From Ophiobolus disseminans (lineage: Eukaryota > Ascomycota > Dothideomycetes > Pleosporales > Phaeosphaeriaceae): DNA of 64,000 bases. Where the stretch lies: positions 396,911 to 460,910 of the forward strand of contig MU006217.1 of assembly GCA_010093685.1 (NCBI GenBank), read 5' to 3'. Both the position numbers and the translations under genes were made by a program. Of this stretch, positions 33,465 to 46,115 are shown piece after piece (position 1 is the stretch's first letter; the number at the start of each line of letters is the position of its first letter). A model generated the notes under the pieces. It had not been told where the DNA came from. It did not search any database and saw only the letters and a program-made list of their open reading frames with translations.

Positions 33465-34679
33465 GCCCTGGATGGTGGTTCCTGGGTTGTTGATTGGTAT
33501 GATATGATATGACTTGTTTGCTTGATCCTTGAGGACGTCTTATGGGGGTTTGAAGGGTGTGAAGCTGAAGCTCTGGGCTGAGCGAGGTCTCTCACGAGAC
33601 TCTTCCTCTACGAGAGGAAGAACCGCAGATTGGCCTTTATGCGGCAGCTTTGGGTCGAGTTGGTCAACAGGTGGGTTTGGGGACAAGAAAAGCAAGCGTT
33701 CAAGGTCTGTAGTTGACGGCACCACGTGTGGGTGGAGGGATGTTGTTAAAGACGTGTGGCGCAGAGCGCGCGGAAACAACTTGAAGGTTGAGCAAGATGA
33801 AGGCAGAGGCCGTAGTGATGGGGGTGCCTTTGAAGCGACCAAAGGCAGGTCGTAGGGGCGATGGGGTGTAGTGACAGGTGTTGGTGTGAGCGGTGGGTGG
33901 TTTTGACAGCGCGAATTTTCGTTCGCGAAGTGTGTCGGCATTGCTGGGCTCGATTTCCTTATGTAAGGCGATAATCATGACCTCACACCGGCCTAACTCG
34001 TGCCCCACAAATTCGTTGAATCGACCTTGGGCGAGAAAACGCTCATTCATTTGCACACCGCAACGGATTGGGTCGCGCGCTGCGTCGCATCGATCGATGG
34101 AAAAAGGCGCATCTTCTTGCGACCATAGCCGCACGCGGCGATTTAGGCCCCTGGCAATCACTCGAGCAGCATCGGACGGCAGAACAGCCGAGCGGCCACA
34201 CAGGATCTCTTCATTGATTGTAGTTGATCTCATGAATAACGCTCCTCGCGAACTTTGAGCTGGTATCGAGCCTCCACAAAAGCGCCGAACTGGACCAGGC
34301 AGCCAGGAGTTGGTCCCGGCCCCAGCAAAACCACGCCTCCCAACGCTAACTAAATTTATACCCAAGGTACGGAGTACACAACAGGTTTCTATCAGCAACG
34401 TTGCTGCAGGTCACGCATGCAGCTTTCACATGACAATTACTGAATTGTTTCTTGATTCGTGGGCGTGGGCCAGCTGCCATGCGGAAGGTATCAAATACGG
34501 AAAAACGCCAGGTCCTAGCTTCCCAAAAGTGCCGCTTCATGTGCGTGGGTATGTATGCGAATGTACAGGTGTAACAAAAGAATCGCTGATGCTGTAAATG
34601 TGAATATGCAAAGCTGCCCAAGCGTAAAGTAGCGGCTGAAGATGAACTCTTCAACTCGCGTGTCGTTCAGATCGTAAAA
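33465..34679. other. Upstream region of ODC and 3' flank of next gene
   Basis: Contains the ODC promoter and leader. A 232-codon minus-strand ORF (33700-34398) was judged fortuitous. No repeat or RNA gene seen. Confidence 0.45.
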
Positions 34680-37600
34680 TTATGCGCGCTGCAACATAAT
34701 GGGAACGTCGGAAAGATCTACACCGTACTGGTTGCGCCACTTCAAGCTCTTGGAGCTTGCTGCCGAGTGTAGATGTCGGGTGCCTGCACTGCCACTAATG
34801 TTCCCCCGACCCTCGTAATTATACTCGAGACCACCGCTGTATCTGTCCCAGTTGACTTTGTTCTCGCGAGGTGGAGGCATGTTTCGGGAGTTTACGGTAG
34901 AAGCGCTGGCTTCACCGAAGCCTGCATTTGTTCGCAAACCCGCTCCAATGGACTTGCGACGCTGCCTCCAGAGACGAGAATGCGCATCCCAATCTACCTC
35001 GGCTTGGTTTTGGTCGTGTCGGTCAATACGCTGAGAGACCGCTTGGTCTGTTGCGTTCGACCTTGCGCCAAAGCCGAGATTTGATATTTGCTCAGCCCCG
35101 TTCTCCAACCGGGGCTTAGCAGACAGTGGCGCCTTGATCATTGATGAGTCGATAGTCGGTACTGGTGGTATGTCGTAAAGCGAGCTCTGTGGACGCCGCT
35201 TTGAAGCTTTGACCTCACCAACCTCCGTCTTTAGATTGTGGTAGCTTCTTCGGCGTTGCTGTTGTTGTGTCTTCACTGGTTCGACGGGGGCTCGGTCCCT
35301 ACTTCGCATACGCGCAAGTTCTGCAGCCGCTTGCGAGTCCATACTAACCATAGACTTGGCACGTGGCAGTGTAGCACCGAGTTGGTGTGGGTGAGTTGGG
35401 GATGCGACTGTCCTGCGTTGTGGACGGGACATTGCAGCGTCATATGGAGAGCTACCCAGAGAGGTTGCGATGCTGCCTAGATCGACGACGCCAGGTAAGG
35501 CTTCTCTATCTTCTTTATCGGCGTGGACATTTCCAGCCGTTGATTTCCGTCGAAAGAGAGACAGACTTCTCCGTCGTCCATGAGCGGGTGGCGTGGGCGG
35601 TCGTTCGGGTTCCAATTCAGTCAACTGAGTAAAGGCTTCGTCAGGAGTATCAGAGGCGGAGTCATCCTTTGATTCAGTGGTTGTGACATGGTTCTTGCTT
35701 GGATATGTGTGCATCAAGCACTCCATTCCCGGTGTATGTGATAACCGTCGAGTGAACTTATCTCGCACATTGTTCGGAATATCCGGAATAATGTTTTCTG
35801 GGATCGACTGGCATGACTGCACCACAGGAAGCTCCGATTGAGAGGGTCGGCGCCTCTGCAAGCGCTTTGGTAATGAGCTGGAGCTGTCGCCTGATGCAGC
35901 AGAGCGGGTACTTGTGGGCGAAAGGATGTCAGATGATCTCCCCGATTGGCTTGGGATATGAAGTGGCGGTGGTGGCTGTCGATATACTTTGGCCTCTTGT
36001 GCTTGAACCACTGCCGGCTCGACGATGATAGCACGCGAAACACTTTTGTGTGAGAGTCCGGGGCCGGCCATCGCATGTTCGCCGTCCTTCCCACTCCTGG
36101 ACGCCATCGAAGAAGTGCTCGAAATGGCACTCTGACGACTTCGGCTACCTGTCCGAAAGCTGCCCCCAGATGAGTAACCAGAGTCGGCTGTTCGAGGCGC
36201 TGGTCGTTGATCAGACTTGGCTAGCTGCTGCTTTGGAGCGGAGATAGGCGAAGTCGCGTTGAACAAAGAGGACCCAGACGTTTCAATAGCGGTAGTGGGA
36301 GCGTCAAATATCGTCCCAGCCAGGATGCGAGCAGCTTCCTCCTTGCCACCAGTCGCCTCGTCCGATCGGGAACGTTCGCCTTCGCGGTCGAACGTTGTTG
36401 CGTTCGCAAAGGGACTGTATGGAATATATGCTTGATAGGCTTGCGCATACTTGTTGGCGCCGTTGGTGACAGGGTAAGCCGAAGGGTTTGGACTACTTGA
36501 AAGTTGTTGTTGAGAGCCCGACTGTGTGTGGAGTTCCGCATGAGCGCGAGTACCATGACAATTGCCATAGTTCAACATAGGTGGAGCTGGCGGCTTTCTT
36601 TGTGGTTCTGGGATGGTATCGTAGAGGGGAGCAGTCGCTGGCAGAACTGAAGACTTGCTCTTTACGTGGCCACGTTTGGTGGTTTTCATCATCAGTGAAC
36701 TGGATCCCGCTTCAGCGGTAGAAAAGTAGTCGTCATCCTTAACCAGACGAGCTCTTTGCTTCATAACTCTCGCACTAGGTACCGGTGAAGGCGCCCCATT
36801 CACGATACTCAGTGTACCCAGTTTCAGACTTCCGAGATGCGAATAGTCCATCTCTCCCGGCGTTTGTGCTCGTGGTGTTGATGTGCCGTGGCTATCCTCG
36901 GCTCTTCCCAACGTTCGATTGATCGGAGTAATGCCTTTCGGGCTCACTGCCCACTTTGCCTCTTCGTCGGGCGCAATCTTTGGAGCCTTCCACGAGTTCC
37001 ACGTCTTGCGGCGGCCATCAACAGGTGAGGTGCGTGTCGCAAGTCCAGGAGTTTGAATCAAGGAGCGGCGTCTCGTGAGAGAGGAGCACGATCCGTTGGC
37101 CACGGACGTCCTGCGACTGAGTCCTTGTTCCGCAACCGACACGGGAGGGTCTGATGAGGCAGTCTCCAAGGCTTCGTCTTTTAGATGTTAGTTTGAATAC
37201 ACTGAGAGTAGTCAGGACCTACGTACGCAGAGCGGCGAGCTCCTCGGGAGAGGCGTTCTTCTTGACCTCCTGCAACAGACGGATGGCGGCCTCGAGATCC
37301 GCATGTGTATTGGTATTCGAGACCAGTGAGATCTTGGAGCCGTGTAGGTCTGTGAGCTTAGTCGAAGATCCTTGTCTGCTGCCGAAGCAAGACAGCGAAT
37401 TAGACCTGGAATTGGTCCTCGAGTTCGACCGTGAAATCACAGACGCAGGTCGTCCACGAGTCCGAGGGCCTAGCTCGCCAACAGCATCTTCCCCCTTCCG
37501 CCATGCTGTTGTCCCATGTTCTGTATCGACAGGCGAGAGGAGCGTCTCTTTGATCTGTTGTCGGCCTTTCGCACTTAAATCGGCGTATCTCGAGGATACC

Positions 37601-37704
37601 GAGACTGGGGACTCAACCACAAGTGGTGGACTAGGTGAGTTCGTGTTGGTCTTCGGCTTGGACAGCCGATTATGGTGGTTGGAAGAACTCTGGTTATTGC
37701 CCAT
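34680..37704 (-). CDS. Large low-complexity protein with N-myristoylation-type start, 991 aa
   Basis: Exons 37227-37704 and 34680-37177 join in phase across a 49-nt intron (GTACGT, CTAAC, AAG). The chosen ATG at 37704 gives MGNNQSSS, a textbook N-myristoylation consensus; the longer frame from 37773 would hide it. The protein is Ser/Arg/Pro-rich, with many RRxS and SP sites, few hydrophobic stretches and a short conserved-looking helix (DLEAAIRLLQEVKKN) before the intron. The C-terminal end contains NWDRYSGGLEYNYEGRG. It may be a membrane-associated, phosphorylated scaffold, which is inference. No enzyme domain recognised. Confidence 0.75.
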
Positions 37705-39525
37705 GTTGTCGGTTTTCGGCTCGAAGGAGCGATAACGCCCAGGGTTAATCAGTGGAACACATCGAACAGGCAACTTGAAAAACGTTGTCAGTTACTGCAG
37801 CGCAAATTGGGGACAGTTGCATACCTATAAGCTCCTTGACGAGGGGGAAGCTCTGGTCGTGGGGGCTGGGATGCCGGAGGTCTAGATGGAACTGGTGACG
37901 ATTGAACATGCACCAACTTCAAGGTTGAACACTTAATCCTCCGAAGAGGCAGGCGGCGCGACGGGTAAATGTTGAGCTTACAGGTTTTTCGATGCTAAGC
38001 CGTGCGATTACGACTGCTGCATGTAGCCCACGAGAGGATGCATCCATGTAAACAACAAACTTGGAAGAGGGTCGAACTGAAACCAGACGCATGCGCGATT
38101 GCGATAGATGAGCGAATGAGAGGCTCAGACAACCCGAGCTTGAAGCCAATCAAGCGGGGCAATGCAAAGCTGGCGCGGCTAGAGGCTTGATCCAGGTGAC
38201 AATCTCAACGCTTTGGGAGGTGTAACGGCTGATCGGCTCAGACAGCCTCACGCCATGGGAAACTTGGTCAAGCGGCCTCCAGCAATTTGGCCCTTTCCCA
38301 TGCCTAATCCTGCCTTCCCGGATGTCTTAGCCGTTTGATTGTATATAGCCCATCGCTGTCTTAGAACAGCTCTACCCCAGCGGGCGACTGACCTCGTTGA
38401 TTCCCCGCTGTCGACCCCCGCGATTGTGCAAGTACGCGATGCTATCACCGCATGAACGAGATGCACGGTCATTCTCATCTTCCAGAGTGTTACAGGCGCT
38501 GTAGCGAAAAACTGACGGGCGCCTCGAGCTTCAGTTGATCAGTCGCAGATTGTTGCAGATGGCAATTTCCAATGGCGGTCGTATCCAATAATTTCCGACA
38601 GCGTCGCATCGCAATCATCGTATGGCTCCTCAGAAGACGTCGACACGTTCACCGCGCATGGTGCCAAGCGCCCCGAGGGTACGAGTGTTTCGCATCTTCT
38701 TCATGGAGGCCCCTCGTAAACTGCCGGACCAGGACATGCACAAGTGCCGTCTGCATAACGCAACGACGAAGACCAACTTTGGAAACCTTTGCAATGCATT
38801 GCCAGGACGTCGTAACATCCTAGGATTGGGTTAAGACATGGCTCACAGGGCACCTGCTTCCAAGCGAGATGAGTGCTGAGGCCACCGATGCAGCACCAGC
38901 TGTCTGCACGGCGATGATGTCGAAACGGGTTTTCCTGGCGAAAGCTGGCTGTTTCGATGATTTGGTGAGTGGCAACAGCTTACTAAACTGTTGGGTTGAG
39001 TCAGCATGTACCTGCCGGTGGTGCCGGCATTGAAGTTCGGACGACGCCACAACGGACAACTTCTGCTGCCCACAACGGACCATCCAAGGTCTTCGATCGG
39101 AAACACCTGCTATCGCCGCGCACCTTTCCTTTTTAATCCTCGTCTATGGTGACGTGGAGATCGTGGCCGCCCGGATCGCCGGCGGTTACATAGCCCGAAA
39201 GCTTGTGCAAGGTCATCGTGGGCTTGACGTCATTTTCTTGACATAGTGTCGATGAAACTTCCAGGACGCTATATCGACATGCTCAATCATTTCGCCTGGC
39301 TTCCCTGATCATATCCATATTGCGTCCTCTTTCCCAGACGTTGCTGTTGCTCGCCTGTTTCATCTGATACCTCTCTGGGTTGTGTCGCGTGCCTTCTTGC
39401 CTAACGCGCCGCCTTCCGAGTTCGAGCGCCGCCTGTTCCTCGCATCAGCACTTTAGCAGCAACCACTCATCAGCACTTCCTCACTATTTCTCGACGTCGC
39501 ATTGCTTCGTGAAGCATCAGCAATC
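37705..39525. other. 1.8-kb divergent intergenic region
   Basis: Promoter region shared by the myristoylation-type gene (minus) and the SFK1-like gene (plus). The plus-strand leader before 39526 is CT-rich. Several short ORFs, none supported. Confidence 0.45.
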
Positions 39526-40518
39526 ATGTTGGGAATTTCGTATTGGATCGTGCCCATCATTTCGGCGGTCATATGGGCAGCATGTCTGATTGCGATGATG
39601 GTGTATTGGGCTGCTACAGGGAAGCCGAAATATGTTACGATGGACCAGGGACAGTACATTCCGTACATCTCTGGTAAGCAAACTCCTCCAAACCGCCATG
39701 TGTTATACTGACGCGATACAGATATCGGCGCAGACACGCTGCAGCCAATGTTCATTGCTCTGTCTGCTGCATCAGTGATAACGTTCGACCTTGCATTCCT
39801 CTTCGAACGATATCTTCGACACACTGGCAAGCTGGCGCGTAACACATCACACTGGCAAAAGGTCTACTCGGCATGTGCCACCATTGCGGCCATTGCCGGA
39901 GCAGCCGGCCTAATCCTGCTTACCATCTTCGACAACAAGAACCACAACAAGCTTCACAACATCTTCCTGTGTGTGTTCATTGGCGGGTACATCATCTCTG
40001 CGATCTTTATCTGCTGGGAATACCAACGCCTGGGGATACACTATCGTCAACACTCCATCCTCCGCATCTCGTTCTGGGTCAAACTCGCCTTCATTTTTCT
40101 GGAGATCGCGCTCGTCATCGCCTTTGGCGTGTGCTCGAAGATGGATAAGTGGAATGTCGCTGCCGTTCTCGAGTGGATAATAGCATTCCTCTACTGCTTT
40201 TACGTCCTCAGCTTCTTTATGGATTTCCTTCCCGCCGTCAGGACCAACAACCATCAGAGCCATGAGACTGAGATGCAGATGGCGGAGGAAGGTGGCCCAA
40301 GGACAATGGGCGACGGCGCTGCGGAGAGTGGACAGTACTTCCGCGGCAACGCGGCGCCTGTCAGTGGGTACACCAATGGAGCTACGAACGGTCATACTAA
40401 CGGACACACAAATGGCTACACAAATGGCCACGCCAACGGTAACGGGTACGTCAGCCACACTGCCGATGGATATCCCAAGCCAGCGGAACCAGCACCACTC
40501 GCCTCGCGGAATTTCTAA
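39526..40518 (+). CDS. SFK1/FRAG1/DRAM-family membrane protein, 314 aa
   Basis: Exons 39526-39673 and 39722-40518 (48-nt intron). Six hydrophobic segments: about residues 5-30, 58-78, 98-118, 128-146, 164-184 and 193-213, with conserved YIPYISDIGAD just after the first span, as in the FRAG1/DRAM/Sfk1 family. Yeast Sfk1 acts with PI4-kinase Stt4 at the plasma membrane and affects lipid asymmetry; the role here is inferred by family. The C-terminal 100 residues are cytosolic and hydrophilic, with a short tandem TNGH/TNGY repeat. The start is the ATG at 39526; the longer frame begins with TTG. Confidence 0.8.
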
Positions 40519-41035
40519 GCCTAAACCCTTCTTCTTTCTTTTTGTATATATCCCTCTTGCGTTTTCACGAAGCAGAATGATTATTGATACCAGCGTTGTA
40601 CACATTTCTATTGCATGTAATCGGTTGTATATTGTGGGCATAGGAAGAATCATTTGATCTAAATATGGCGCATTTGTATGAATACGATGAAGATAGCTTA
40701 ATGTATTACCTGACCTAAAGTTTAATGAACACCTTCACATCACATAGTGCTTTCACCAACCGGGTATCAAGAAACCCGCAGAACTCATCCTGTCTCGGAC
40801 AATGATATAATAATGTCAATTGGAATCATACTGCATGCTATATACCACCTACAAGTACAGCTCTATGCACATCTCCATCTCAGCTGACCTACTTGTACAG
40901 ATCCAAATGCGTCAAATCGTCAAGGAAATTGCGTGTCAGGGCTGGTCCAGTTCCGGCAGGGTCGCAAGCTTGCTGTGTCATCACGCTACTCAAGGCTTAG
41001 CAACATGAAAACACATAGGAAGAGACATGATCAGA
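40519..41035. other. Convergent intergenic, SFK1-like to IDH1
   Basis: 3' ends of both genes. A/T-rich, nothing else recognised. Confidence 0.45.
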
Positions 41036-42412
41036 TCATGCCTTCTCCATCTGGTTCAAAATGGCGCGGGTGAACTCGTGGGTGGTGGAGTTGCCGCCCA
41101 TATCGCGTGTTCGTGCCTTGCTGTTATGATGTTAGTCAAGTATCCAACGTCCAATTTTATGGTAAACTTACCCATCGGCGATAACCTTGTAGACGGACTG
41201 CGAGATGCGGTTGGCATGGTCATCAAGACCAATGTGTCGCAGCATCATAGCAGCGGACAGGATCAGAGCAGTGGGGTTAGCCTGGTCCTTACCCTTGATA
41301 TCAAGACCGACGTGACGGCAACCGGGCTCGAAAACGGCAACGTTGCGGCCCATGTTGCATCCAGGAACGATACCGGGTCCACCAACAAGTCCAGCACCAA
41401 TGTTGGACAGAATGCCTCCGTACAAGTTTGGCATCACCATGACGTCGAACTGCTGCGGCCTCGAGACACACTGCATGGAGGCGTTGTCGACGATCATGTC
41501 GTTGGTCTCGAGGGTGGGGTAGTCCTCGCCGACCCTCTTGACGGTGTTGCGGAACAGACCATCGGCAAGCTTCATGATGTTGGCCTTGTGGATGCAGGTG
41601 ACCTTCTTGCGGTTGTTTGCGAGCGCAAAAGCGAAAGCAAACTTGGCAATGCGCTCCGACTTCTCGCGGGTGATGATCTTGAGCGACTCGACGACGCCGC
41701 TGACAGACTGGTGCTCGAGGCCAGAGTACTCGCCCTCGGTGTTCTCACGGATGATGCAGAAATCGATGTTCTTGTGGCGTGTCTCGTAGCCGGGGATGTT
41801 CTTGAGCAGGACGATGGATGCGTAGATATCGAGCTCTTGGCGGAGAGCGACGTTGAAGGAGCGATGGCCGGAGCGCTCGACGGGCGTGTGTAGGATGCCC
41901 TTAAGACCGAGCTTGTTGCGCTTGAGCGAGGCAATAGATTCGCGGAGCAGGTCCTCGGAGTGCACGTCACCGGTCTCGACACCAGAGACGTTGACCTGTT
42001 CCCACTCGATGGGCACGTTATCTGCCTTGAAGATCTCCTTGACCGACTCGGACACCTCAGCACCGATACCGTCACCTGCGCAGAGTTCAATATCAAGTCG
42101 AAGTGGGAGAGGGCTGTCGCGGCCTACCAGGAATCAAGGTGACGGTGTACTTGCCGCCGAACTTGGTGGGCTTGAAGATATCCTGGCCGACCGTGGCCAT
42201 TGCTGTGTCCCGTTAGGTGCTGCATCTTTTTGCGACTTCGATATGTGAACGTACTTCGCGAGACCATGGACGGGCCGCATCGTGCGGGCTTCGCGCCCCG
42301 CAGGAGCGTCTGATATGGCGCATTAGCATGCTGTCCTCCACGTAGAGCCCCAATTGGAGCCACATAGGCTACTCCATACCTGGGCCGTTCTTTGTGAGGT
42401 CCTCGAGAGCAT
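41036..42412 (-). CDS. IDH1: Mitochondrial NAD-dependent isocitrate dehydrogenase, subunit 1
   Basis: TCA-cycle enzyme; IDH1 is the regulatory (AMP-binding) subunit that pairs with catalytic IDH2. Exons 42380-42412, 42255-42309, 42128-42202, 41172-42075, 41036-41120; 383 aa. The joined N-terminus is Arg/Ser-rich without acids (MLSRTSQRTAQ then TLLRGAKPARCG), a mitochondrial presequence, followed by KYTVTLIPGDGIGAEV. Family blocks: RENTEGEYSGLEH, HKANIMKLADGLFR, IVDNASMQ, PNLYGGILSNIGAGLVGG and FEPGCRHVGLDI. The close match of SLKRNKLGLKG and VERSGH to yeast Idh1, rather than Idh2, decides the subunit. The first and last exons are too short to be seen as ORFs. Confidence 0.95.
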
Positions 42413-42832
42413 TGTGATTGGCGGTGTCGGTGCTCGTAGCTGGTGGTGAGGGATTTGAGGCGAGGAGAGCAAGCTGAAGCTAACTGTCCGCCGAAAAAGC
42501 AACTTCCCGAGAAACCGCGCTTGGCGAATGACGAGCGGCCGCATCCGACCTGCCGTCGCGCCGATTCACCTGCACAACAATCTTATCTGATGTTATACAC
42601 GATTTTCATTGCGTCTATCGTCCCCATTAACAACCGTCCTACACTAGGCAGTCATTTGCACGTGATGGATCCCTTCACACACGTTTTTCATGGGCCAGCA
42701 TCCGGTGCGCCGAACCTGACATGTGACAGACGAAGCCCCAGCTTGCGAAATGACAAGCTCCCATCAGCAAACGATCACCAACGGATAGTGATGCCCTTAT
42801 GTGAGCACTCGGTAGCATCTTTAATAGATGTA
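42413..42832. promoter_or_regulatory. IDH1 upstream region
   Basis: Promoter side of IDH1, bounded by a decayed gene. No specific motif claimed. Confidence 0.4.
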
Positions 42833-43480
42833 CTAAGAGGTTTGAAAACATGTTACTTTAGTCTCAACAACGAGGTAGTACAAATGCTCCTGTATGCCTC
42901 CACGTCGCTTCTCCATGGGAACGATGAAGTCCAAAGAGTGGTATAACTCTTCAAGCTCCCGTCTGACCGCCAAGCCAGGACGTTATATGTGCAGACGTCA
43001 AAGTAGCCCACAGAGGTGAAGGACATCGTCGACCGAACGCAGAGCTGTATTCCGGAAGAGCAGAATATCAGGCCTGTTTTGTGCATACACATCATTCAAA
43101 CGCATAAAGCCGCTCCAGAACGCAATTACAAGTCCTTCACTTGCAGGCTTTTCGCTCTTGCGTCCGCTCAACCTCTTATCGGCGGATCTGATAAAGCATT
43201 CAATCATTCCACAGGGCGTACTGCATCTTTGAGACTGTCCATACATGATTCAAGGTCTGTCGACAGGGCACAAAATTGTAGGGTGGCCTCATTCATCTTT
43301 GCATCTTTCAAAAGTCCATCCTCCGAAACTCTTCTTCACCGCGCAATAATCGTATGGCGCGGTCGGCGCCCACGTCTGTTACTTCACCCACCTTCACCTT
43401 GAGCGCTATGGTCGCATGAGCAACAAGGTCCGGGCTATATACTCCATTCCTCTACCACCCGAGTTGGATCGCGTGTCCTT
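42833..43480 (-). pseudogene. Probable decayed protein-coding gene
   Basis: Protein-like text continues on the minus strand across breaks: an Arg/Glu-rich segment (DVGADRAIRLLRGEEEF), then MNEATLQFCALSTDLESC, then EGLVIAFWSGFMRLNDVYAQNRPDILLF, and finally RRELEELYHSLDFIVPMEKRR. The last two parts share one frame, broken only by TGA at 42998-43000 and TAA at 42983-42985, both explainable as C-to-T changes (CGA, CAA). Two single-base frame changes (near 43312 and 43205) are needed to join the earlier parts. I do not recognise the family. An alternative is several missed introns; none fit by phase. Confidence 0.45.
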
Positions 43481-43882
43481 CTGACTACCTACATCCATAT
43501 TGAACAGCAAATTCGACTACCCTCTCTTCTAGTGGTTGCACTCCAGCGACCTTGCCTCTCACCTACGCAAACGGTGAGGAAGCGCCAGCAGACACCCCAG
43601 TCCTTGCTTGGTCCGTCTCCTAGACGGGTGTCTTTACGTCGACAGCCTGCACCACCCCAGTCTTCTTTCTAGACCTTCATCTTCCGAAATCGATTTCAGC
43701 AAACACCCTCACCGATCGCCCTTCAGCCTTTGATCCGAAATCTGCCCTTCGCTCCGATCCAAGTCACTCAAGATTCGTTCTACCTCCACCTGGCGAGACA
43801 GTCTTATAACGAACAAATTGTCGGAGATCGACGCACACATTGTATCACCATTCAATCAGGAACTTCAGAATAGCTTGTAGCC
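43481..43882. other. Upstream region of DUF7918-like gene
   Basis: C/T-rich leader-type sequence before the ATG at 43883. Nothing else recognised. Confidence 0.4.
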
Positions 43883-46115
43883 ATGAAGGTTATGGAAAAA
43901 GGGACGGATCGGCGGGCTGAGGTGCACATATCTGTAGATGGTCAAGTGGATGACATCGCAGAGTACGGCGAGTACATCGATCCCGTCGACAAAGCCATTT
44001 GTTGCGACGTTCCAATCGAAGAGGACCACAAGGTGAAGTTCGGAGGGTGGTTCTCGGGCACAGTAAGTTCTGGTGGCTCTTCGTGTAGGCTCGAGACTGA
44101 TATGATTGTAGGCTCTGACTGTCGCATTTGATGCAGTGATCGATGGCGTATACCGCAAGGCCAACTCATACGTCGCCAAATCTGTAACCGCGCAAATGAA
44201 CAAGAAGTTCGAAATCGAAAACTTTCTCTACAGAACAGATAAAGGTATAATTGACACCGAGATGCACGTTGTTCCGCTTTCGGGGGTCACGATGTCCCGA
44301 GGCGAGGGCCCGGAGACCGTCGGCACTATGGAATTACGGCTCTATGTCACTCGGCAGATTGGTGTCCATCATGCCCTCAGCAACATAGAGAAATACTCTA
44401 GCAACAACGGAAACATTGAAGATGACGTCGATGTCGAAGAGACTGCGACTTATAGGCAGATCGAGCCTACTATCAAGATGTCATTCGAGAGAAACTGCGC
44501 GCCTTTGGAGAAGCGAAAGGTCACCCGTGAGCAGCGCAACATGGAGATGAGACGCCCTGGCACAGAGTCATGGGCAATCTTTCGTTTCCACTATCGTAGC
44601 AAAGGTACGGGTTCCCATATGTCGAAAAAGCAGTCGTTAACAACTTCCCGCAGATGCTATCATCAAACAGAATCTTGTCCTGACAGCAGACCCAAAGGAC
44701 AAGAACAAGACTGTTTCTCATGTTCTAGATCTCGAGCCAGTCCCCCCTCTACCTCTCGGTACAAAACCGCAAAAAGACGATGGCGATAGCTCGACGCGCG
44801 CAACGACGCCTATGCCCCCTTACACACCCTCGCCACCAGTCAAGACGCTCCAGAAGGAGCCGAACCCGAAGGTAAGAGTCTCTCTCACCTTTGCTTTAGT
44901 CGTTTGCAAAATTTCGACGTCACCTCGACTTCTCTCGGGAAACTCAAAACCTGTTGCCTGCTGCTAATGAATACCCCCAGTCTCCTACTCTTTCCACCAA
45001 ACAACCGGCAATCACTACTCCTACACCTACAGATACACCAGCTTCTAAAACAAACATGGTCTCTCTTACCAAAAAGAATACTATATCGTCCCTTGAGACC
45101 ACTCCAGCTCCGAAGACAGCCGAGGGCGTGGGCGAGGATCTGCGCGCTAGAGTTTTCCTCAAGCCTTCGCTCAAGTCAGCTGCCACCACAATTGACAAGG
45201 CTGCCACCAATGGCGATGGCAAAAGCGCTGTCTCAACCCCTACAACTAACGGTGATACCGAGAAGGTCGCTAAAACCACTACCACTCCTATCGTCGAGAA
45301 GCCTACCAAAGCAGCGCCCGTGCCACCCATCAACAGTGAAGCCGCTGAGGAGCCTATCGAGAAGCCCACAGAGAACCCCGGCGAGAAACCCACCGAGAAG
45401 CCCACCGAGAAGCCCGTCGGGAAGTCCGTCGGGAAGGCAGCAGCCACCGCCAGCGATACGATCGTTGTAACCCTTCCCAAGGGCAAGTCCAACGGGTCCA
45501 CAGGTGATAGTGCCGTGAAGACATCCAGCCTAACCCCCAGCAAGTTTCACGTCTGTCAACGGCCCCGCCACTAAAACCACCACCCCAGCCAAAGATCCCG
45601 CCAAAAAAATCCCTCAGGTCGTCATCCCGCCTGCCAAGAAGCCGATCGTCAAGCCAACGCCGGTCGCCACCGCTACTGCTACCGCGCAAAAGAAGCCTCC
45701 CGTAGCTGCACCACCCGTTACTCCCACCAAGCGTACAGCTGAGCCCACAATCGTCACTACACCAGAGGTCAAGCGTGCCAAGATCGTACCCGCTCCCATT
45801 GTCCCTACCACCCCGGCGACGGTTTCGCGGATCGCTTCAGGCACGCCTAGCCCGCGTCCGGTATCCATCGATCATAAGGTTGTCGAACAGCGCAAGAAAC
45901 TTGAAGCCCTGCGCCTGAAGCGCCTTGAGAACGCCAAAAAGCAAGAACAGCTAGATAAGCAGATGGAACCTTTCAAGAAACGCATGGCCGAGGAGCTTGA
46001 ACGTATCAACCGCGAAATGATGGAAGAGGAGGCTGCAGCTGCAGAGGATGAGGAGCACCTCAAAGTTAGTGCGCAGATGCTGGCTGAGTTCGAAAAGGGC
46101 GATGGAGGCGAGTAG
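43883..46115 (+). CDS. DUF7918-like protein with long Thr/Pro/Lys-rich tail, about 662 aa
   Basis: Exons 43883-44062, 44112-44604, 44654-44871, 44981-45503 and 45541-46115. The N-terminal 210 residues (EVHISVDGQ..., FGGWFSGTALTVAFDAVIDG, IENFLYRTD) resemble the fungal DUF7918 fold of unknown function. The rest is low-complexity Thr/Pro/Ala/Lys, with an EKPTEKPTEKPVGK repeat, and the last 80 residues form a Glu/Lys-rich coiled coil. The last intron is ambiguous: 45504-45540 would be only 37 nt, while 45504-45588 (85 nt) also joins in phase. Either way a splice is needed, because the 45574 stop otherwise cuts off a clearly coding C-terminus. Confidence 0.7.

Noticed and set aside
33700..34398. 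232-codon minus-strand ORF upstream of ODC
   Set aside because: Arg/Pro/Ser-biased text without any family resemblance, no splice support, and it lies where the ODC promoter and leader must be.
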